DNA of 64,000 nt from contig NZ_CP095042.1 in the NCBI RefSeq assembly GCF_022919715.1, positions 2,108,001 through 2,172,000 of the forward strand, read 5' to 3'. Source of the DNA: Agromyces sp. H17E-10. GTDB lineage: Bacteria > Actinomycetota > Actinomycetes > Actinomycetales > Microbacteriaceae. Below, piece by piece: positions 40,903-49,942 of the stretch. A program made the translations under genes and the position numbers. Position 1 is the stretch's first letter; every line of letters begins with the position of its first letter. The notes beneath the pieces are model-generated. The model ran no database searches. It had not been told where the DNA came from and was given only the letters and a program-made list of their open reading frames with translations.

Positions 40903-42464
40903 CGTGCCACCGCCCCGGTGCCGGCCTCGACCTCGGCGTCGACGACGATCGCCGAGCCGTCGGACCGCGGGTCGCTCGCGGCGTCGAAGCCGTCCGCCGT
41001 CGGCCGGATGAGGTTGGAGTGCCCGAGCGCCTCGTCGCGGGGCCGCACCTGCTTCACCGAGAACCGACCGGCGGCGCGAAGGGTGCGGACGGCTCGTTCG
41101 GGGACGTCAGCCTCGACGGTGATCGTCGCGGCGGTGTCGCCGTCGTCCTGCACGCCGACGACCCAGCGCGGTGCGCTCGTGGCCTCGAGCGCCGACGCCC
41201 CGCCGAGCGACCGGAGCAGCAGCTGCGCGTGGATCTGCGGCTGCGCCTGACCGCCCATCGTGGCCTGCGCCTGCAGCAACTCGCCGTCGCGGAGCACGAG
41301 CACGGGCATGAGGGTGTGCGGAGGCCGCAGGCCCGGTCCGAAGGCCGCAGGGTGCTCGCGATCGAGCGAGAAGGAGGTGCCCCGGTTCTGGAACAGGATG
41401 CCGGTCGACGGTTCGAGCACGCATGCGCCGAAGGTCCAGTAGACCGACTGCACGAGCGAGACGGCCCAGCCGTCGGCCGAGACGGCCGTGAGCCCGACGG
41501 TGTCACCGTGGGCGGGCCGGGCGTCGGTCTCGCGGCCGGGGGTGTCGACGGTGACGAGGCCGGCACCGTCGAGCGGGGCGACATCGGGATCGCACAGCCA
41601 TGCCGCGCGCACCGCGTTGGCCGAGTGGAACAGCTCGGCGAGTTCGGCGGCGTCATCGCCGAGGGGGTCGCGGAGGCCGCGATCGGCGATGCCCCGCACG
41701 GTGCGCAGCAGCGAGAAGCCCTGGGTGTTCGGCGGAGACGTGACGACCTCCACCCCGAGCGCCTCGATGCGCAGGGGTGCCTCGACGACGGGACGGTATC
41801 CGGCCGCGTCCGCCGCGGTGATGCGGCCGCCGAGCGCCTCGAGCCCGGCGATCCAGCGTGCAGCGACCTCGCCCGAGTAGAACTCGTCGGGGCCGTGCTC
41901 GGCGAGGCGGTCGAACGTGTCGGCGAGCGCCGGTTGCACGAGCGGGGCACCTTCGTCGAGGGGTGTGCCGCCCGGCAGGAAGAGGGCGCGGCAGCCCGGA
42001 TCGGCCTCGAGGGCCGCCCGCTCGTCGCGGATCGCGCGCGCCACGGACGTCGCGGTGGGGGCTCCTTCGCGCGCGAGCCGGCGGGCGGCGCCCAGTCGTT
42101 CGCCCCAGCCGAGCCGGCCGCCGAGCTCGGCGAGCGCCTCCCAGCCGCGGACCCCGCCGGGCACCGTGACGGTGTCGATGCCGCGGTTCGGCAGCGCCTC
42201 ACCGTGGTGGGCCCGCAGGACGTCGAGGGTCTGCGCTGCCGGAGCGCGACCGGTGGCGTTGACGAAGTGGATCTCGCCATCGGGGTTGCGCACGAGAGCG
42301 ACGAGGTCACCGCCGAGCGCGACGTTGTTCGGGTAGACCACGCAGAGCGCGGCCGCCGCGGCGATCGCCGCATCGATCGCGTTGCCGCCCGCGCGGAGCA
42401 TGGCGGCGCCTGCCTCGGTGGCGAGGTGGTGCGAGGTGGCGACGGCGCCGATGCGGGTGCTCAT
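40899..42464 (-). CDS. gamma-glutamyltransferase family protein
   Basis: A 521-residue Ntn-hydrolase of the GGT family. Seen: the opening ATSHHLATEAGAAMLRAGGNAIDAAIAAAAALCVVYP with NNVALGGDLVALV, the autoprocessing site HGDTVGLTAVSADGWAVSLVQS (the Thr of GDT is the likely nucleophile), and the substrate loop after LFQNRGTSFSLD with PHTLMPVLVLRDGE. There is no signal peptide, so it appears cytoplasmic, unlike classic secreted GGT. It would hydrolyse gamma-glutamyl peptides imported by the neighbouring ABC system. ATG at 42464 chosen; a TTG three codons upstream is possible. It lies 68 bases after the FadR-type regulator. Confidence 0.87.
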   Translation of the reverse strand: MSTRIGAVATSHHLATEAGAAMLRAGGNAIDAAIAAAAALCVVYPNNVALGGDLVALVRNPDGEIHFVNATGRAPAAQTLDVLRAHHGEALPNRGIDTVTVPGGVRGWEALAELGGRLGWGERLGAARRLAREGAPTATSVARAIRDERAALEADPGCRALFLPGGTPLDEGAPLVQPALADTFDRLAEHGPDEFYSGEVAARWIAGLEALGGRITAADAAGYRPVVEAPLRIEALGVEVVTSPPNTQGFSLLRTVRGIADRGLRDPLGDDAAELAELFHSANAVRAAWLCDPDVAPLDGAGLVTVDTPGRETDARPAHGDTVGLTAVSADGWAVSLVQSVYWTFGACVLEPSTGILFQNRGTSFSLDREHPAAFGPGLRPPHTLMPVLVLRDGELLQAQATMGGQAQPQIHAQLLLRSLGGASALEATSAPRWVVGVQDDGDTAATITVEADVPERAVRTLRAAGRFSVKQVRPRDEALGHSNLIRPTADGFDAASDPRSDGSAIVVDAEVEAGTGAVAR

Positions 42465-42483
42465 GTTGGTCAAGATTGACAGA

Positions 42484-42494
42484 TGGTCTGACCA
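42484..42494. promoter_or_regulatory. TGGTCTGACCA palindrome, probable FadR-family operator
   Basis: An 11-bp palindrome TGGTC-T-GACCA, matching the TGGTC-N-GACCA core described for E. coli FadR. It lies 20 bp upstream of the gamma-glutamyltransferase start and directly after the FadR-family gene. Likely target of that regulator. Confidence 0.6.
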
Positions 42495-42532
42495 GAGTCA
42501 ACGCAGGCGATCAAGCCGACGAGTGGTCGACC

Positions 42533-43276
42533 TCAGTCGAGGCCGGTCTCGAGGTGCCCCGTCTGCATCGCCCGCTCGGCGTGGACGATCTGCTCGTGGA
42601 CCGCAGCGATGTGCGCCGACGCCTCGTGCTCGGCGGCGACTGCATCGCCGGCGGCGATCGCGGCCAGGATGCGGCGGTGTGCGGCGGTCGAGGTGTCGCG
42701 GCGTTCCTGCGTCTGCAGTGCCGTCGAGCGGCTTGGCGCGATGAGGTTGGCGATCTGCTCGTTGAGCATGGCGAGCAGCGGATTGTGGGTGTACTGGGCG
42801 ATCGCCTGGTGGAACGCGCGGTCGAGCTCGGCGTAGTGCTCGCGCGACTCGGGCGCCGACATCGCCGCGACGAGGTGCTCGAGCTGCACGAGGTCGCGTT
42901 CGGTCGCGTGCTGCGAGGCGAGTGCGGCCATGGGTGGCTCGATGATCGAGCGCAGCTCGAGGATGTGCGAGATCTCGGGGTCGCTCGAGCGCAGCACGCC
43001 GCCGAGCGCGGCGCTCGACGCATCGCGGGCGTCGGAGGGGGAGAGCACGACGGTCCCCCTGCCGGGCTTCCGGTCGATCAGGCCGCGGCGCTCGAGCTCG
43101 TGCAGCGCCTGGCGCAGCGAGACTCGGGAGACGCCGAGGCGCTCGGTCAGCTCGAGCTCGGGCGGCAGCTTCTCGCCGGGCTGCAGCGTGCCATCGAGGA
43201 TGAGCCGCTCGAGGGTGATCGAGAGCCGGTCGGGCACCGACAGCGACCGTTCCCGTTCGATCTCCGACCAATCCAT
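42533..43276 (-). CDS. GntR-family (FadR/FCD) regulator of the peptide-use locus
   Basis: A 247-residue regulator. Winged helix at about 15-75 (SITLERLILDGTLQPGEKLP, ELELTERLGVSRVSLRQALH, ELERRGLIDRKPGRGTVV) and an FCD ligand domain with LELRSIIEPPMAALASQ and AHRRILAAIAAGDAVAAEHE. It stands between the GGT-TauE/SafE genes (same strand, downstream) and the divergent M24 peptidase/ABC operon, so it probably controls both. A matching palindrome lies at 42484-42494. The ligand could be a peptide or amino acid; that is inference. Confidence 0.92.
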   Translation of the reverse strand: MDWSEIERERSLSVPDRLSITLERLILDGTLQPGEKLPPELELTERLGVSRVSLRQALHELERRGLIDRKPGRGTVVLSPSDARDASSAALGGVLRSSDPEISHILELRSIIEPPMAALASQHATERDLVQLEHLVAAMSAPESREHYAELDRAFHQAIAQYTHNPLLAMLNEQIANLIAPSRSTALQTQERRDTSTAAHRRILAAIAAGDAVAAEHEASAHIAAVHEQIVHAERAMQTGHLETGLD

Positions 43277-43387
43277 CCGGTTTCCCTCCGAGTCGATTCA
43301 AGCAGTTCGAGTTCTGCGCGGCATTCGCCGGACATCTCCGCGAACCGGTCAGGTGCAACATGATTCCACCCGCTGGACCCGAAGGCG

Positions 43388-43416
43388 TTGACGCGTTGCC
43401 GCAGCGCGGCTACTCT
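43388..43416 (+). promoter_or_regulatory. candidate promoter for the M24 peptidase/ABC operon
   Basis: TTGACG at 43388-43393 and TACTCT at 43411-43416 are separated by 17 bp, 59 bp before the GTG start at 43475. The spacing and -35 are near-consensus; the -10 is a moderate match. Confidence 0.45.
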
Positions 43417-43474
43417 CTCACCAATAGTCCTACAAACTAACCAGCAGTCAAGTAGATCAACGAAGGAGTTGACG

Positions 43475-44656
43475 GTGTCTGTCGTCGATGAGCCGATCAC
43501 CGCGAGCGAGTACGAGTCCCGAGTCCGAGCCGTCCGATCGCGCATGGTTGAAGCCGGCCTCGACGCGCTCATCGTTTGGGGCCGAGGGGGCGGCACGGTC
43601 GAGCGTTACGGCAACGTGCTCTACCTCTGCGGTCACTACCCCGTCTTCCCGACCATCCGCGACCTTCCCGGCGTCTGGGCCGACCGCGGCTATGCCGCCG
43701 TCGTGATCACCGACGACGAGGTCGTGTTGTGCAGCGATGAGGTCGACGCCGAACCCGTCGGCGTGACGGCCCACCTCGCGCTCGACGGGCGGACGGGGGG
43801 CCGACTGGCCGACCTGGTCGGCCAGTCGCTCGGCGGACGGCAGCGCCTGCGGCTCGGCGTCGTCGGCACCGACACGATGACTGCGCGGCAGCTCGCCGCG
43901 GTCGAGGAGCGGACGAGCGGGGTCCGCACAGGTGACCTCGTCGTCGCCGACGACCTCGTCGAGCGGGTGCGCTCGATCAAGTCACCGGCCGAGATCGCGC
44001 GGCTGCAGCGTGCGGGTGCCGTCGGCAACCTCGCTCTCGCGGCAGGTGCCGAGCACCTCGTGCCGGGGGCAAGGGAGACCGACGCGGTCGCGGCCATGGT
44101 CGCCGAACTGACTCGCAACGAGACGGTCATGGCCAACGCCTTCGTGTACACGTTCGGCGCCGAATCCCCGGGCATCCCCGCCCCGCCCACCTACTCGAAC
44201 CGCACGCTGCAGCCCGGCGATCTCTTCACCGTCGATCTCACGGGCGCGTACCGAGGCTATTTCTTCGACTTCGCCCGCAGCCGCGTCGTTGGCGCCGAGC
44301 CGACCGCTGCACAGGAGAAGGCTTTCCGGCTCGCCCGCACCTCGGTCGATGCCGCGGTCGCCGCAGCCCGCCCCGGTGCGACCGTCGGTGACGTGGCGCG
44401 CGCCGCCGACGAACTGCTCGCCGAAGGCGGATACGACTTCGAGCACGCCGAGTTCCAGGCCGGCGGACACGGCATCGGCCTCGGCTTCGAGGCTCCGTGG
44501 ATCCGCCCGGAGAACGACCGTCCGATCGAGCCGGGCATGACGCTGGCCCTCGAGCGGTTCGTCGTCCTCGGCGGCACCGCCGCCACCTTCGAGCGCAACG
44601 TCGTCATCACCGACGACGGGGCGGTCGATCTCGCTCCGATCCTCGACCTCTGGTAA
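43475..44656 (+). CDS. M24-family Xaa-Pro aminopeptidase-like metalloenzyme
   Basis: A 393-residue 'pita-bread' enzyme. The N-terminal creatinase-like domain (to about 160) is followed by the catalytic domain with the five metal ligands visible: DLTGAYRGYFFDFAR (two Asp), GGHGIGLGFEAPW (His), ALERFVVLG (Glu) and FERNVVIT (Glu). Prolidase or aminopeptidase activity on imported peptides is expected, though creatinase-like reactions occur in the family. The GTG start at 43475 is chosen because GAAGGAG is six bases upstream. It heads the operon with a complete oligopeptide transporter 35 bases downstream. Confidence 0.87.
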   Translation: MSVVDEPITASEYESRVRAVRSRMVEAGLDALIVWGRGGGTVERYGNVLYLCGHYPVFPTIRDLPGVWADRGYAAVVITDDEVVLCSDEVDAEPVGVTAHLALDGRTGGRLADLVGQSLGGRQRLRLGVVGTDTMTARQLAAVEERTSGVRTGDLVVADDLVERVRSIKSPAEIARLQRAGAVGNLALAAGAEHLVPGARETDAVAAMVAELTRNETVMANAFVYTFGAESPGIPAPPTYSNRTLQPGDLFTVDLTGAYRGYFFDFARSRVVGAEPTAAQEKAFRLARTSVDAAVAAARPGATVGDVARAADELLAEGGYDFEHAEFQAGGHGIGLGFEAPWIRPENDRPIEPGMTLALERFVVLGGTAATFERNVVITDDGAVDLAPILDLW

Positions 44657-44691
44657 CCGAACGCTCCCGCTTCCCCCGAAGGAGTTCCGAC

Positions 44692-46338
44692 ATGTTCCGC
44701 ACCACGCACCGCATCGCCGCAGCCGCCGTCGCGATCCCGCTCGTCGTGGGCCTCGCCGCCTGCTCCGGCGAGCGCCCCCGGCCGAGCGAGTCCACCTCGA
44801 AGCTCGACCTCGAGATGGTGACGACCACCCCCGCGGCATCCGGGCCGATCGACCACTTCACCTGGAATCTCACGAGTGGAGAGCCGGCGTCGCTCGACTG
44901 GATCTACGCGTACAGCGACTCGGAGAACACGGCACTCGCCAACATGTGCGAGAGCCTCATGCTGCAGGGCCCCGACTTCTCGCTCGAGCCCGGGCTCGCC
45001 GAGAAGGTCGACCGCCCCGACGAGACCACGATGGTGTTCACGATCCGGGACGGTGTCACCTTCTGGGACGGCTCCCCGCTCACGGCCGACGACGTGGTCT
45101 TCAGCCTCGAGCGCAACCTCGACGACGCGGCGGCCTCCTACTGGGGCGTGCCCTTCTACGACCGCGTCTCCTCGATCGAGAAGACCGGCGACCTCGAGGT
45201 GACTGTGAAGTTCACCGAACCGGACTCGCTGTTCGAGCGCATCCTCGCGACCGCCGCCGGCGTGATCGGCTCGAAGGACTACGTCGAGCAGGCCGGCGAC
45301 ACCTACGGCACCGCGACGGGCGGCATCATGTGCACCGGCCCGTTCGAGTTCGACACCTGGAAGCCGGGCACGAGCATCACGATGAAGCGCTACGCCGACT
45401 ACTGGAACGCCGATCGCGCCGCTCTCGCCGACTCGGCGACCCTCACGTTCGTCACCGATGAGTCCACCATCGCATCGAGCCTGCTCTCGGGCGACATCGA
45501 CGGCACGTATCGGGTGCCGCTGTCGGCGACCGAGCCGCTCATGAATTCCGACTCGGGCTCGTTCTACCTCGGCGCCAGCACCGACTGGACGGCGGTGCGC
45601 CCGACCGAGAAGGACGGCCCCTTCCAGAACCCCGACGTGCGCCGGGCACTCAGCCTCGCGTACGACCGCGCCGCGCTCGCCGACACGGTCTACCGCGGCA
45701 CCGCCACGGCCTCGCTCAGCCCGATCCAGCCCGGAGCATGGGGCTACTCGAAGGAGGTCTGGCAGCAGGGTGCCGACGCGCTCCCCTCGCCCGACCAGGA
45801 CCTCGATGCGGCGAAGAAGCTCGTCGAGGAGCATGGCCTCGCCGGTGAGTCGATCACCGTCGCGCTGCCGGCCGAGACCGAGTCCGACAACAAGGCGGCC
45901 GAGCTGCTCGTCGCGGCGGGCAAGGCGATTGGCATCGACGTGCAGACGAGCACTCTGCCCGTGACGAGCTTCAACGCACTGTACTTCGACGCGGCGGCTC
46001 GCGCCGAGTACGACGCCTTCATCGTGAACGAGTACGGTGCCGGCGTCGCCGACCCGATCGTGTCGCTCAGCGAGTTCACGCCGCTCAGCGCCTACGACTA
46101 CGGGCTGCTCGACGAACCGAGCGTCACCGACAACGTCGCGGCCGGCTTCGGCGAGATCGACGACGACGCCCGGGCGAACTCGCTCGTCGAAGCTCAGGCC
46201 GGACTCGTCGAGTCGATGGGACTCATCAACCTCGTGAACCCGGGCATGCGCATGTACATGGGCGACCGAATCTCGGGCGCCACGGCGTCGCTCGCCTTCC
46301 TCTACTACCCGTGGGCGGCCGGGATCGGCGCGAAGTAG
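44692..46338 (+). CDS. oligopeptide/dipeptide ABC substrate-binding lipoprotein (SBP family 5)
   Basis: A 548-residue lipoprotein. The signal peptide ends at the lipobox LAAC (about residue 25). Family-5 hallmarks: DETTMVFTIRDGVTFWDGSP, LTADDVVFSLERNLD, GPFEFDTWKPGTSITMKRYADYW and VRRALSLAYDRAAL. It captures peptides (or another family-5 ligand) for the permeases that follow. GAAGGAG lies just upstream of the ATG. Position behind the M24 peptidase and close to GGT points to peptides containing proline or gamma-glutamyl bonds. Confidence 0.92.
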   Translation: MFRTTHRIAAAAVAIPLVVGLAACSGERPRPSESTSKLDLEMVTTTPAASGPIDHFTWNLTSGEPASLDWIYAYSDSENTALANMCESLMLQGPDFSLEPGLAEKVDRPDETTMVFTIRDGVTFWDGSPLTADDVVFSLERNLDDAAASYWGVPFYDRVSSIEKTGDLEVTVKFTEPDSLFERILATAAGVIGSKDYVEQAGDTYGTATGGIMCTGPFEFDTWKPGTSITMKRYADYWNADRAALADSATLTFVTDESTIASSLLSGDIDGTYRVPLSATEPLMNSDSGSFYLGASTDWTAVRPTEKDGPFQNPDVRRALSLAYDRAALADTVYRGTATASLSPIQPGAWGYSKEVWQQGADALPSPDQDLDAAKKLVEEHGLAGESITVALPAETESDNKAAELLVAAGKAIGIDVQTSTLPVTSFNALYFDAAARAEYDAFIVNEYGAGVADPIVSLSEFTPLSAYDYGLLDEPSVTDNVAAGFGEIDDDARANSLVEAQAGLVESMGLINLVNPGMRMYMGDRISGATASLAFLYYPWAAGIGAK

Positions 46339-46386
46339 CGCGCCACCCCGCACCCGACCCGCGAACCCGAGACCAGGAGGGCCGCA

Positions 46387-47337
46387 ATGCCCCGATTCAT
46401 CGCGATTCGGATCCTCGAGGGACTGGCGACCCTCCTCGTGTCCTCGTTCCTCATCTTCGGGGCGCTGTACGTTGCCCCGGGTGATCCGCTGAGCTACCTC
46501 ATCGGCAATCGCACCCTGAGCGACGAGGCGATCGCCGCGCTGCGCGAGCAGTACCACCTCGACGACCCGTTCCTCGTGCGGTGGGTCGCGTGGCTCGGCG
46601 ACGTGCTGACCGGCGACCTCGGTCGGTCGATCACCTATCGCGACGACGTCGTGAGCCTGCTCGGGCCGCGCCTGGCGACGACCGCCCTCCTAATCGGGTA
46701 CGCCCTGGTCGTGATCGTCGTGGTCGGTGTCGGGCTCGGCGTCGTGGCGGCGCTGTCGCGGCGGGCGTCGAGCGACGTGATCCTCGCGGGCACCTCGATC
46801 GGCGTGGCGATCCCGTCGTTCGTCGCAGCCTCGGTGCTCATCTCGGTGTTCGCGGTCGGGCTAGGGTGGTTCCCCGCGTTCGGGCCGGGTGACGGCTTCT
46901 TCGACCGCATCTACCACCTCACCCTTCCGGTCATCGCGCTGACCCTGGCCTCGGGGTCGTACGTGATCCGGGTCACGCGGGCGGCGCTGCGCGAGGAGGC
47001 GGCCCGAGACCAGGTCAAGGCCGCCGTCGCGCGCGGCGTGCCCCGCCGCACGATCATCGGCCGCCACATCCTGCGCAACGGCCTCACGCCGGTCGCCACC
47101 GTCGTCGGGCTCACCCTGACGAGCCTCATCGTCGGTTCGGTCGTGGTCGAGCGCGCCTTCGCCCTCGACGGCATCGGGGCGCTGCTCACCGAGGCGGTCG
47201 CGAAGAAGGACTTCGGGGTCGTGCAGGCGATCTGCCTGCTGCTCATCACTGCGGTCGTCATCGTCGTGCTCGTAATCGACGTCATCCAGGTCGTCATCGA
47301 CCCGCGGGTGCGCGAGCGTCAGGGGATCGCCGCATGA
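46387..47337 (+). CDS. oligopeptide ABC permease 1 (DppB/OppB-like)
   Basis: A 316-residue permease with six membrane segments. The start MPRFIAIRILEGLATLLVSS and FGALYVAPGDPLSYLIG are typical of DppB. The EAA-like loop is DQVKAAVARGVPRRTIIGRH, and it closes DVIQVVIDPRVRERQG. CAGGAGGG precedes the ATG. Its stop overlaps the start of the second permease by ATGA. Confidence 0.93.
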   Translation: MPRFIAIRILEGLATLLVSSFLIFGALYVAPGDPLSYLIGNRTLSDEAIAALREQYHLDDPFLVRWVAWLGDVLTGDLGRSITYRDDVVSLLGPRLATTALLIGYALVVIVVVGVGLGVVAALSRRASSDVILAGTSIGVAIPSFVAASVLISVFAVGLGWFPAFGPGDGFFDRIYHLTLPVIALTLASGSYVIRVTRAALREEAARDQVKAAVARGVPRRTIIGRHILRNGLTPVATVVGLTLTSLIVGSVVVERAFALDGIGALLTEAVAKKDFGVVQAICLLLITAVVIVVLVIDVIQVVIDPRVRERQGIAA

Positions 47338-48206
47338 CCACCGCCGTGTTCGAGGCGATCCGCCTTCGCCGTCGCCGGAAGCGCACCGGCCGTGGTCTCG
47401 GTGTCGCCGGCACCGTCGCGGCGGTCGTCGTCCTGCTCGCGGTGCTCGCGGCGATCCTCGCGCCGCTGCTCGCGCCGTACGATCCGACCGAGGTGAACTT
47501 CGACTACACGTACCGGCCGATGGAGTCGGGCGCCCCGCTCGGCACCGACGGCTCCGGTCGCGACATCCTGAGCCGCCTGCTCTACGGCGCGCGCACGAGT
47601 CTGCTCGGCCCGGCTGTGGTCGTGCTCGTTGCCGCTGTCGTCGGCACGGCCCTTGCGCTCGCCGCGGCGATCGCGGGCGGCGGCGTCGATCGCGTGCTCA
47701 GCCGCATCTTCGACATCGGCTTCGCCTTCCCGGGGCTGCTGCTCGCGATCCTCATGGTCTCGGTGCTCGGCGCCGGGTTCGGCACTGCGGTGTTCGCCCT
47801 CGCGATCGCGTACATCCCCTTCATCGGGCGGATCGTGCGCAGCGTCGCGGTCGGTGAGATGGCGCTGCCCTACATGAGCGCACTCGTCACAGTCGGCCAG
47901 TCGCGCACCCGTATCGCGACGCGACACCTGCTGCCCGCGGTGATGCCGACGGTGCTCGCGCAGTCGACGATCTCGTTCGGGTACGCCATGGTCGACCTGG
48001 CGGCGCTCTCGTACCTCGGCCTCGGCGTGCAGCCGCCCGAGTCCGACTGGGGGCTCATGGTCGCCGAGGGCCAGCGCGGCGTGCTGCAGGGCTATTGGGA
48101 GGAGGCGACCTTTGCTGGGCTCGCGATCGTCATCGTGGTCGCCGCGGTGTCCCTCCTCGGCGACCGCCTCGCCGATCGCATCAGCCTGAACCAGGAGGGA
48201 CGATGA
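47334..48206 (+). CDS. oligopeptide ABC permease 2 (DppC/OppC-like)
   Basis: A 290-residue permease; a basic N-terminus then VVVLLAVLAAILAPLLAPYDPTEV and LGTDGSGRDILSRLLYGART, diagnostic of DppC. The EAA loop is TVGQSRTRIATRHLLPAVMP. It forms the translocation pore with the preceding permease; start and stop overlap neighbours by four bases each. Confidence 0.93.
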   Translation: MTTAVFEAIRLRRRRKRTGRGLGVAGTVAAVVVLLAVLAAILAPLLAPYDPTEVNFDYTYRPMESGAPLGTDGSGRDILSRLLYGARTSLLGPAVVVLVAAVVGTALALAAAIAGGGVDRVLSRIFDIGFAFPGLLLAILMVSVLGAGFGTAVFALAIAYIPFIGRIVRSVAVGEMALPYMSALVTVGQSRTRIATRHLLPAVMPTVLAQSTISFGYAMVDLAALSYLGLGVQPPESDWGLMVAEGQRGVLQGYWEEATFAGLAIVIVVAAVSLLGDRLADRISLNQEGR

Positions 48207-49087
48207 CCGGACTGCTTGAGGTCGAGGACCTCGCCGTCGAGTTGTTCGACGGCAACGAGTGGGTGCGGGCGCTCGACGGCGTCTCGTTCACCGTCGCTCC
48301 GGGCGAGATCGTGGGCTTCATCGGCGAGTCGGGCTCGGGCAAGTCGACCGCGGTCAATGCGATCGCTCGGCTCCTGCCCGCGTCGGCCCGCGTCAGCGGC
48401 AGCATCCGCTTCGACGGGCGCGAGGTGCTCGCGCTCAGGCCGCGCGAGCTCGCGCGGTTCCGGGCGGGCGAGCTGGGCATGGTGTTCCAGGATCCGCGCG
48501 CGTCGGTCAACCCCGTCACCACCGTCGGCGAGTATGTCACCGAGGGCCTGCGCACGACGATGGGGATGCCTCGTGCCGCCGCGTACGCGCGGGCTGAGCA
48601 GCTGCTCGGCGAGGTCGGCATCGCCGAACCGGCCCAGCGGCTCGCGGAGTACCCGCACCAGCTGTCGGGCGGCATGCTCCAGCGCGCGGTCATCGCGGCC
48701 GCGCTCTCCACCGACCCGCGGCTCATGCTCGCCGACGAGGCGACGACCGCGCTCGACGTCACGCGCCAGGCCGAGATCGCCGCGATCCTGCGCCGGGCGA
48801 CCCGGGATCGCGGACTCGGCACGATCTTCATCACCCACGACCTCGAGCTCGCTGGTGCGCTCTGCGATCGCATCTGCGTGATGTACCGGGGCCGGATCGT
48901 CGAGGAGGTGGCTGCCGAGGCGCTGCACGGCGGAGCGACGCATCCGTACACGCTCGCGCTGCTGCGCTCGCGCCCGAGCGTCGAGACGCGGATGCCCCGG
49001 TTGCCGATGATCACTGCTGCCGATCGCGAGCGGTTCCTGCTCGCCGCGCCCTCCGAGGGCGCGACCGACGAAGGGAGTGCGCGATGA
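48203..49087 (+). CDS. oligopeptide ABC ATPase 1 (DppD/OppD-like)
   Basis: A 294-residue ATPase: Walker A GESGSGKST, Q-loop MVFQDPRASVNPVTTVGEYV, signature LSGGMLQRAVIAAAL, Walker B LMLADEATTALDVT and switch FITHDLELA. HPYTLALLRSRPS marks the start of the oligopeptide C-terminal domain, which is shorter than usual here: no cysteine-rich C-terminal motif follows. GGAGGGACG lies before the ATG. The paired ATPase follows with ATGA overlap. Confidence 0.92.
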   Translation: MTGLLEVEDLAVELFDGNEWVRALDGVSFTVAPGEIVGFIGESGSGKSTAVNAIARLLPASARVSGSIRFDGREVLALRPRELARFRAGELGMVFQDPRASVNPVTTVGEYVTEGLRTTMGMPRAAAYARAEQLLGEVGIAEPAQRLAEYPHQLSGGMLQRAVIAAALSTDPRLMLADEATTALDVTRQAEIAAILRRATRDRGLGTIFITHDLELAGALCDRICVMYRGRIVEEVAAEALHGGATHPYTLALLRSRPSVETRMPRLPMITAADRERFLLAAPSEGATDEGSAR

Positions 49088-49911
49088 GCGACGAGCGGGC
49101 GGTGCCCACAGTGGAGGTCGACGACGTGCGCCGGGTGTTCTCGAGGCGCGGCCGTACGACCGTCGCCGTCGACGGCGTCTCGTTCACGATGCGGGCGGGG
49201 CGCGACCTCGGCATCGTCGGTGAATCGGGTTCGGGCAAGTCGACGCTCGCGCGCATCATCATGGGCCTCGACACCCCGACGAGTGGCAGTGTGCGGGTGC
49301 AGGGCGAGGACATGACCGCCAAGCCGCGCTCGCGCGTCGAGCGGCTCCGCCGCGCGAAGCTCGTGCAGATGGTCTACCAGGACCCGTACGGCTCCCTGGA
49401 CCCGAGGCAGAGCGTGCGGGCTTGCCTCGTCGAGGTGCTTCGCCTGCACCCGCCGCGCGACATCGACATCGCCGCACGCGCGAGCGAGCTCGGCGACCTC
49501 GTCGGCCTCACGCCGGGGCAGCTCGACCGGAGCCCGACGGGGTTGTCGGGTGGACAGCGCCAGCGGGTCGCGATCGCCCGCGCGCTCGCCGTCGAGCCGC
49601 GCCTCGTCATCCTCGACGAGGCGGTCGCGGCGCTCGACATCTCGATCCAGGCGCAGATCCTGAACCTGCTCGCCGAGCTGCGCGAGGAGCTCGGCACGGC
49701 CTACCTGCTGATATCGCACGACCTCGCCGTCGTGCGTCAGCTGACCGACGACGTCGTGGTGCTGCACCACGGCCGGGTCGTCGAGCAGGGCGAGACGGGG
49801 GTGGTGCTCGACGACCCCGCCGAGGCGTACACCCGGCGGCTGCGCGACAGCATCCCGAGTGCCCAGTGGCGTGAGCCCGGCACGCTCGACGCTCTGGTCG
49901 TCACGGTCTGA
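49084..49911 (+). CDS. oligopeptide ABC ATPase 2 (DppF/OppF-like)
   Basis: A 275-residue ATPase: Walker A GESGSGKSTLARI, QMVYQDPYGSLDPRQSV, signature LSGGQRQRVAIARAL, Walker B LVILDEAVAALDISIQ and switch LISHDLAVVRQLTDD. The motif set is typical of OppF. It ends without the extended C-terminus (ends AYTRRLRDSIPSAQWREPGTL and on). It closes the five-gene transporter, which converges on a TauE/SafE gene with 31 bases between stops. Confidence 0.92.
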   Translation: MSDERAVPTVEVDDVRRVFSRRGRTTVAVDGVSFTMRAGRDLGIVGESGSGKSTLARIIMGLDTPTSGSVRVQGEDMTAKPRSRVERLRRAKLVQMVYQDPYGSLDPRQSVRACLVEVLRLHPPRDIDIAARASELGDLVGLTPGQLDRSPTGLSGGQRQRVAIARALAVEPRLVILDEAVAALDISIQAQILNLLAELREELGTAYLLISHDLAVVRQLTDDVVVLHHGRVVEQGETGVVLDDPAEAYTRRLRDSIPSAQWREPGTLDALVVTV

Positions 49912-49942
49912 GGGCGGCGCGACCGCGGCGCGGCGCGGCGCC

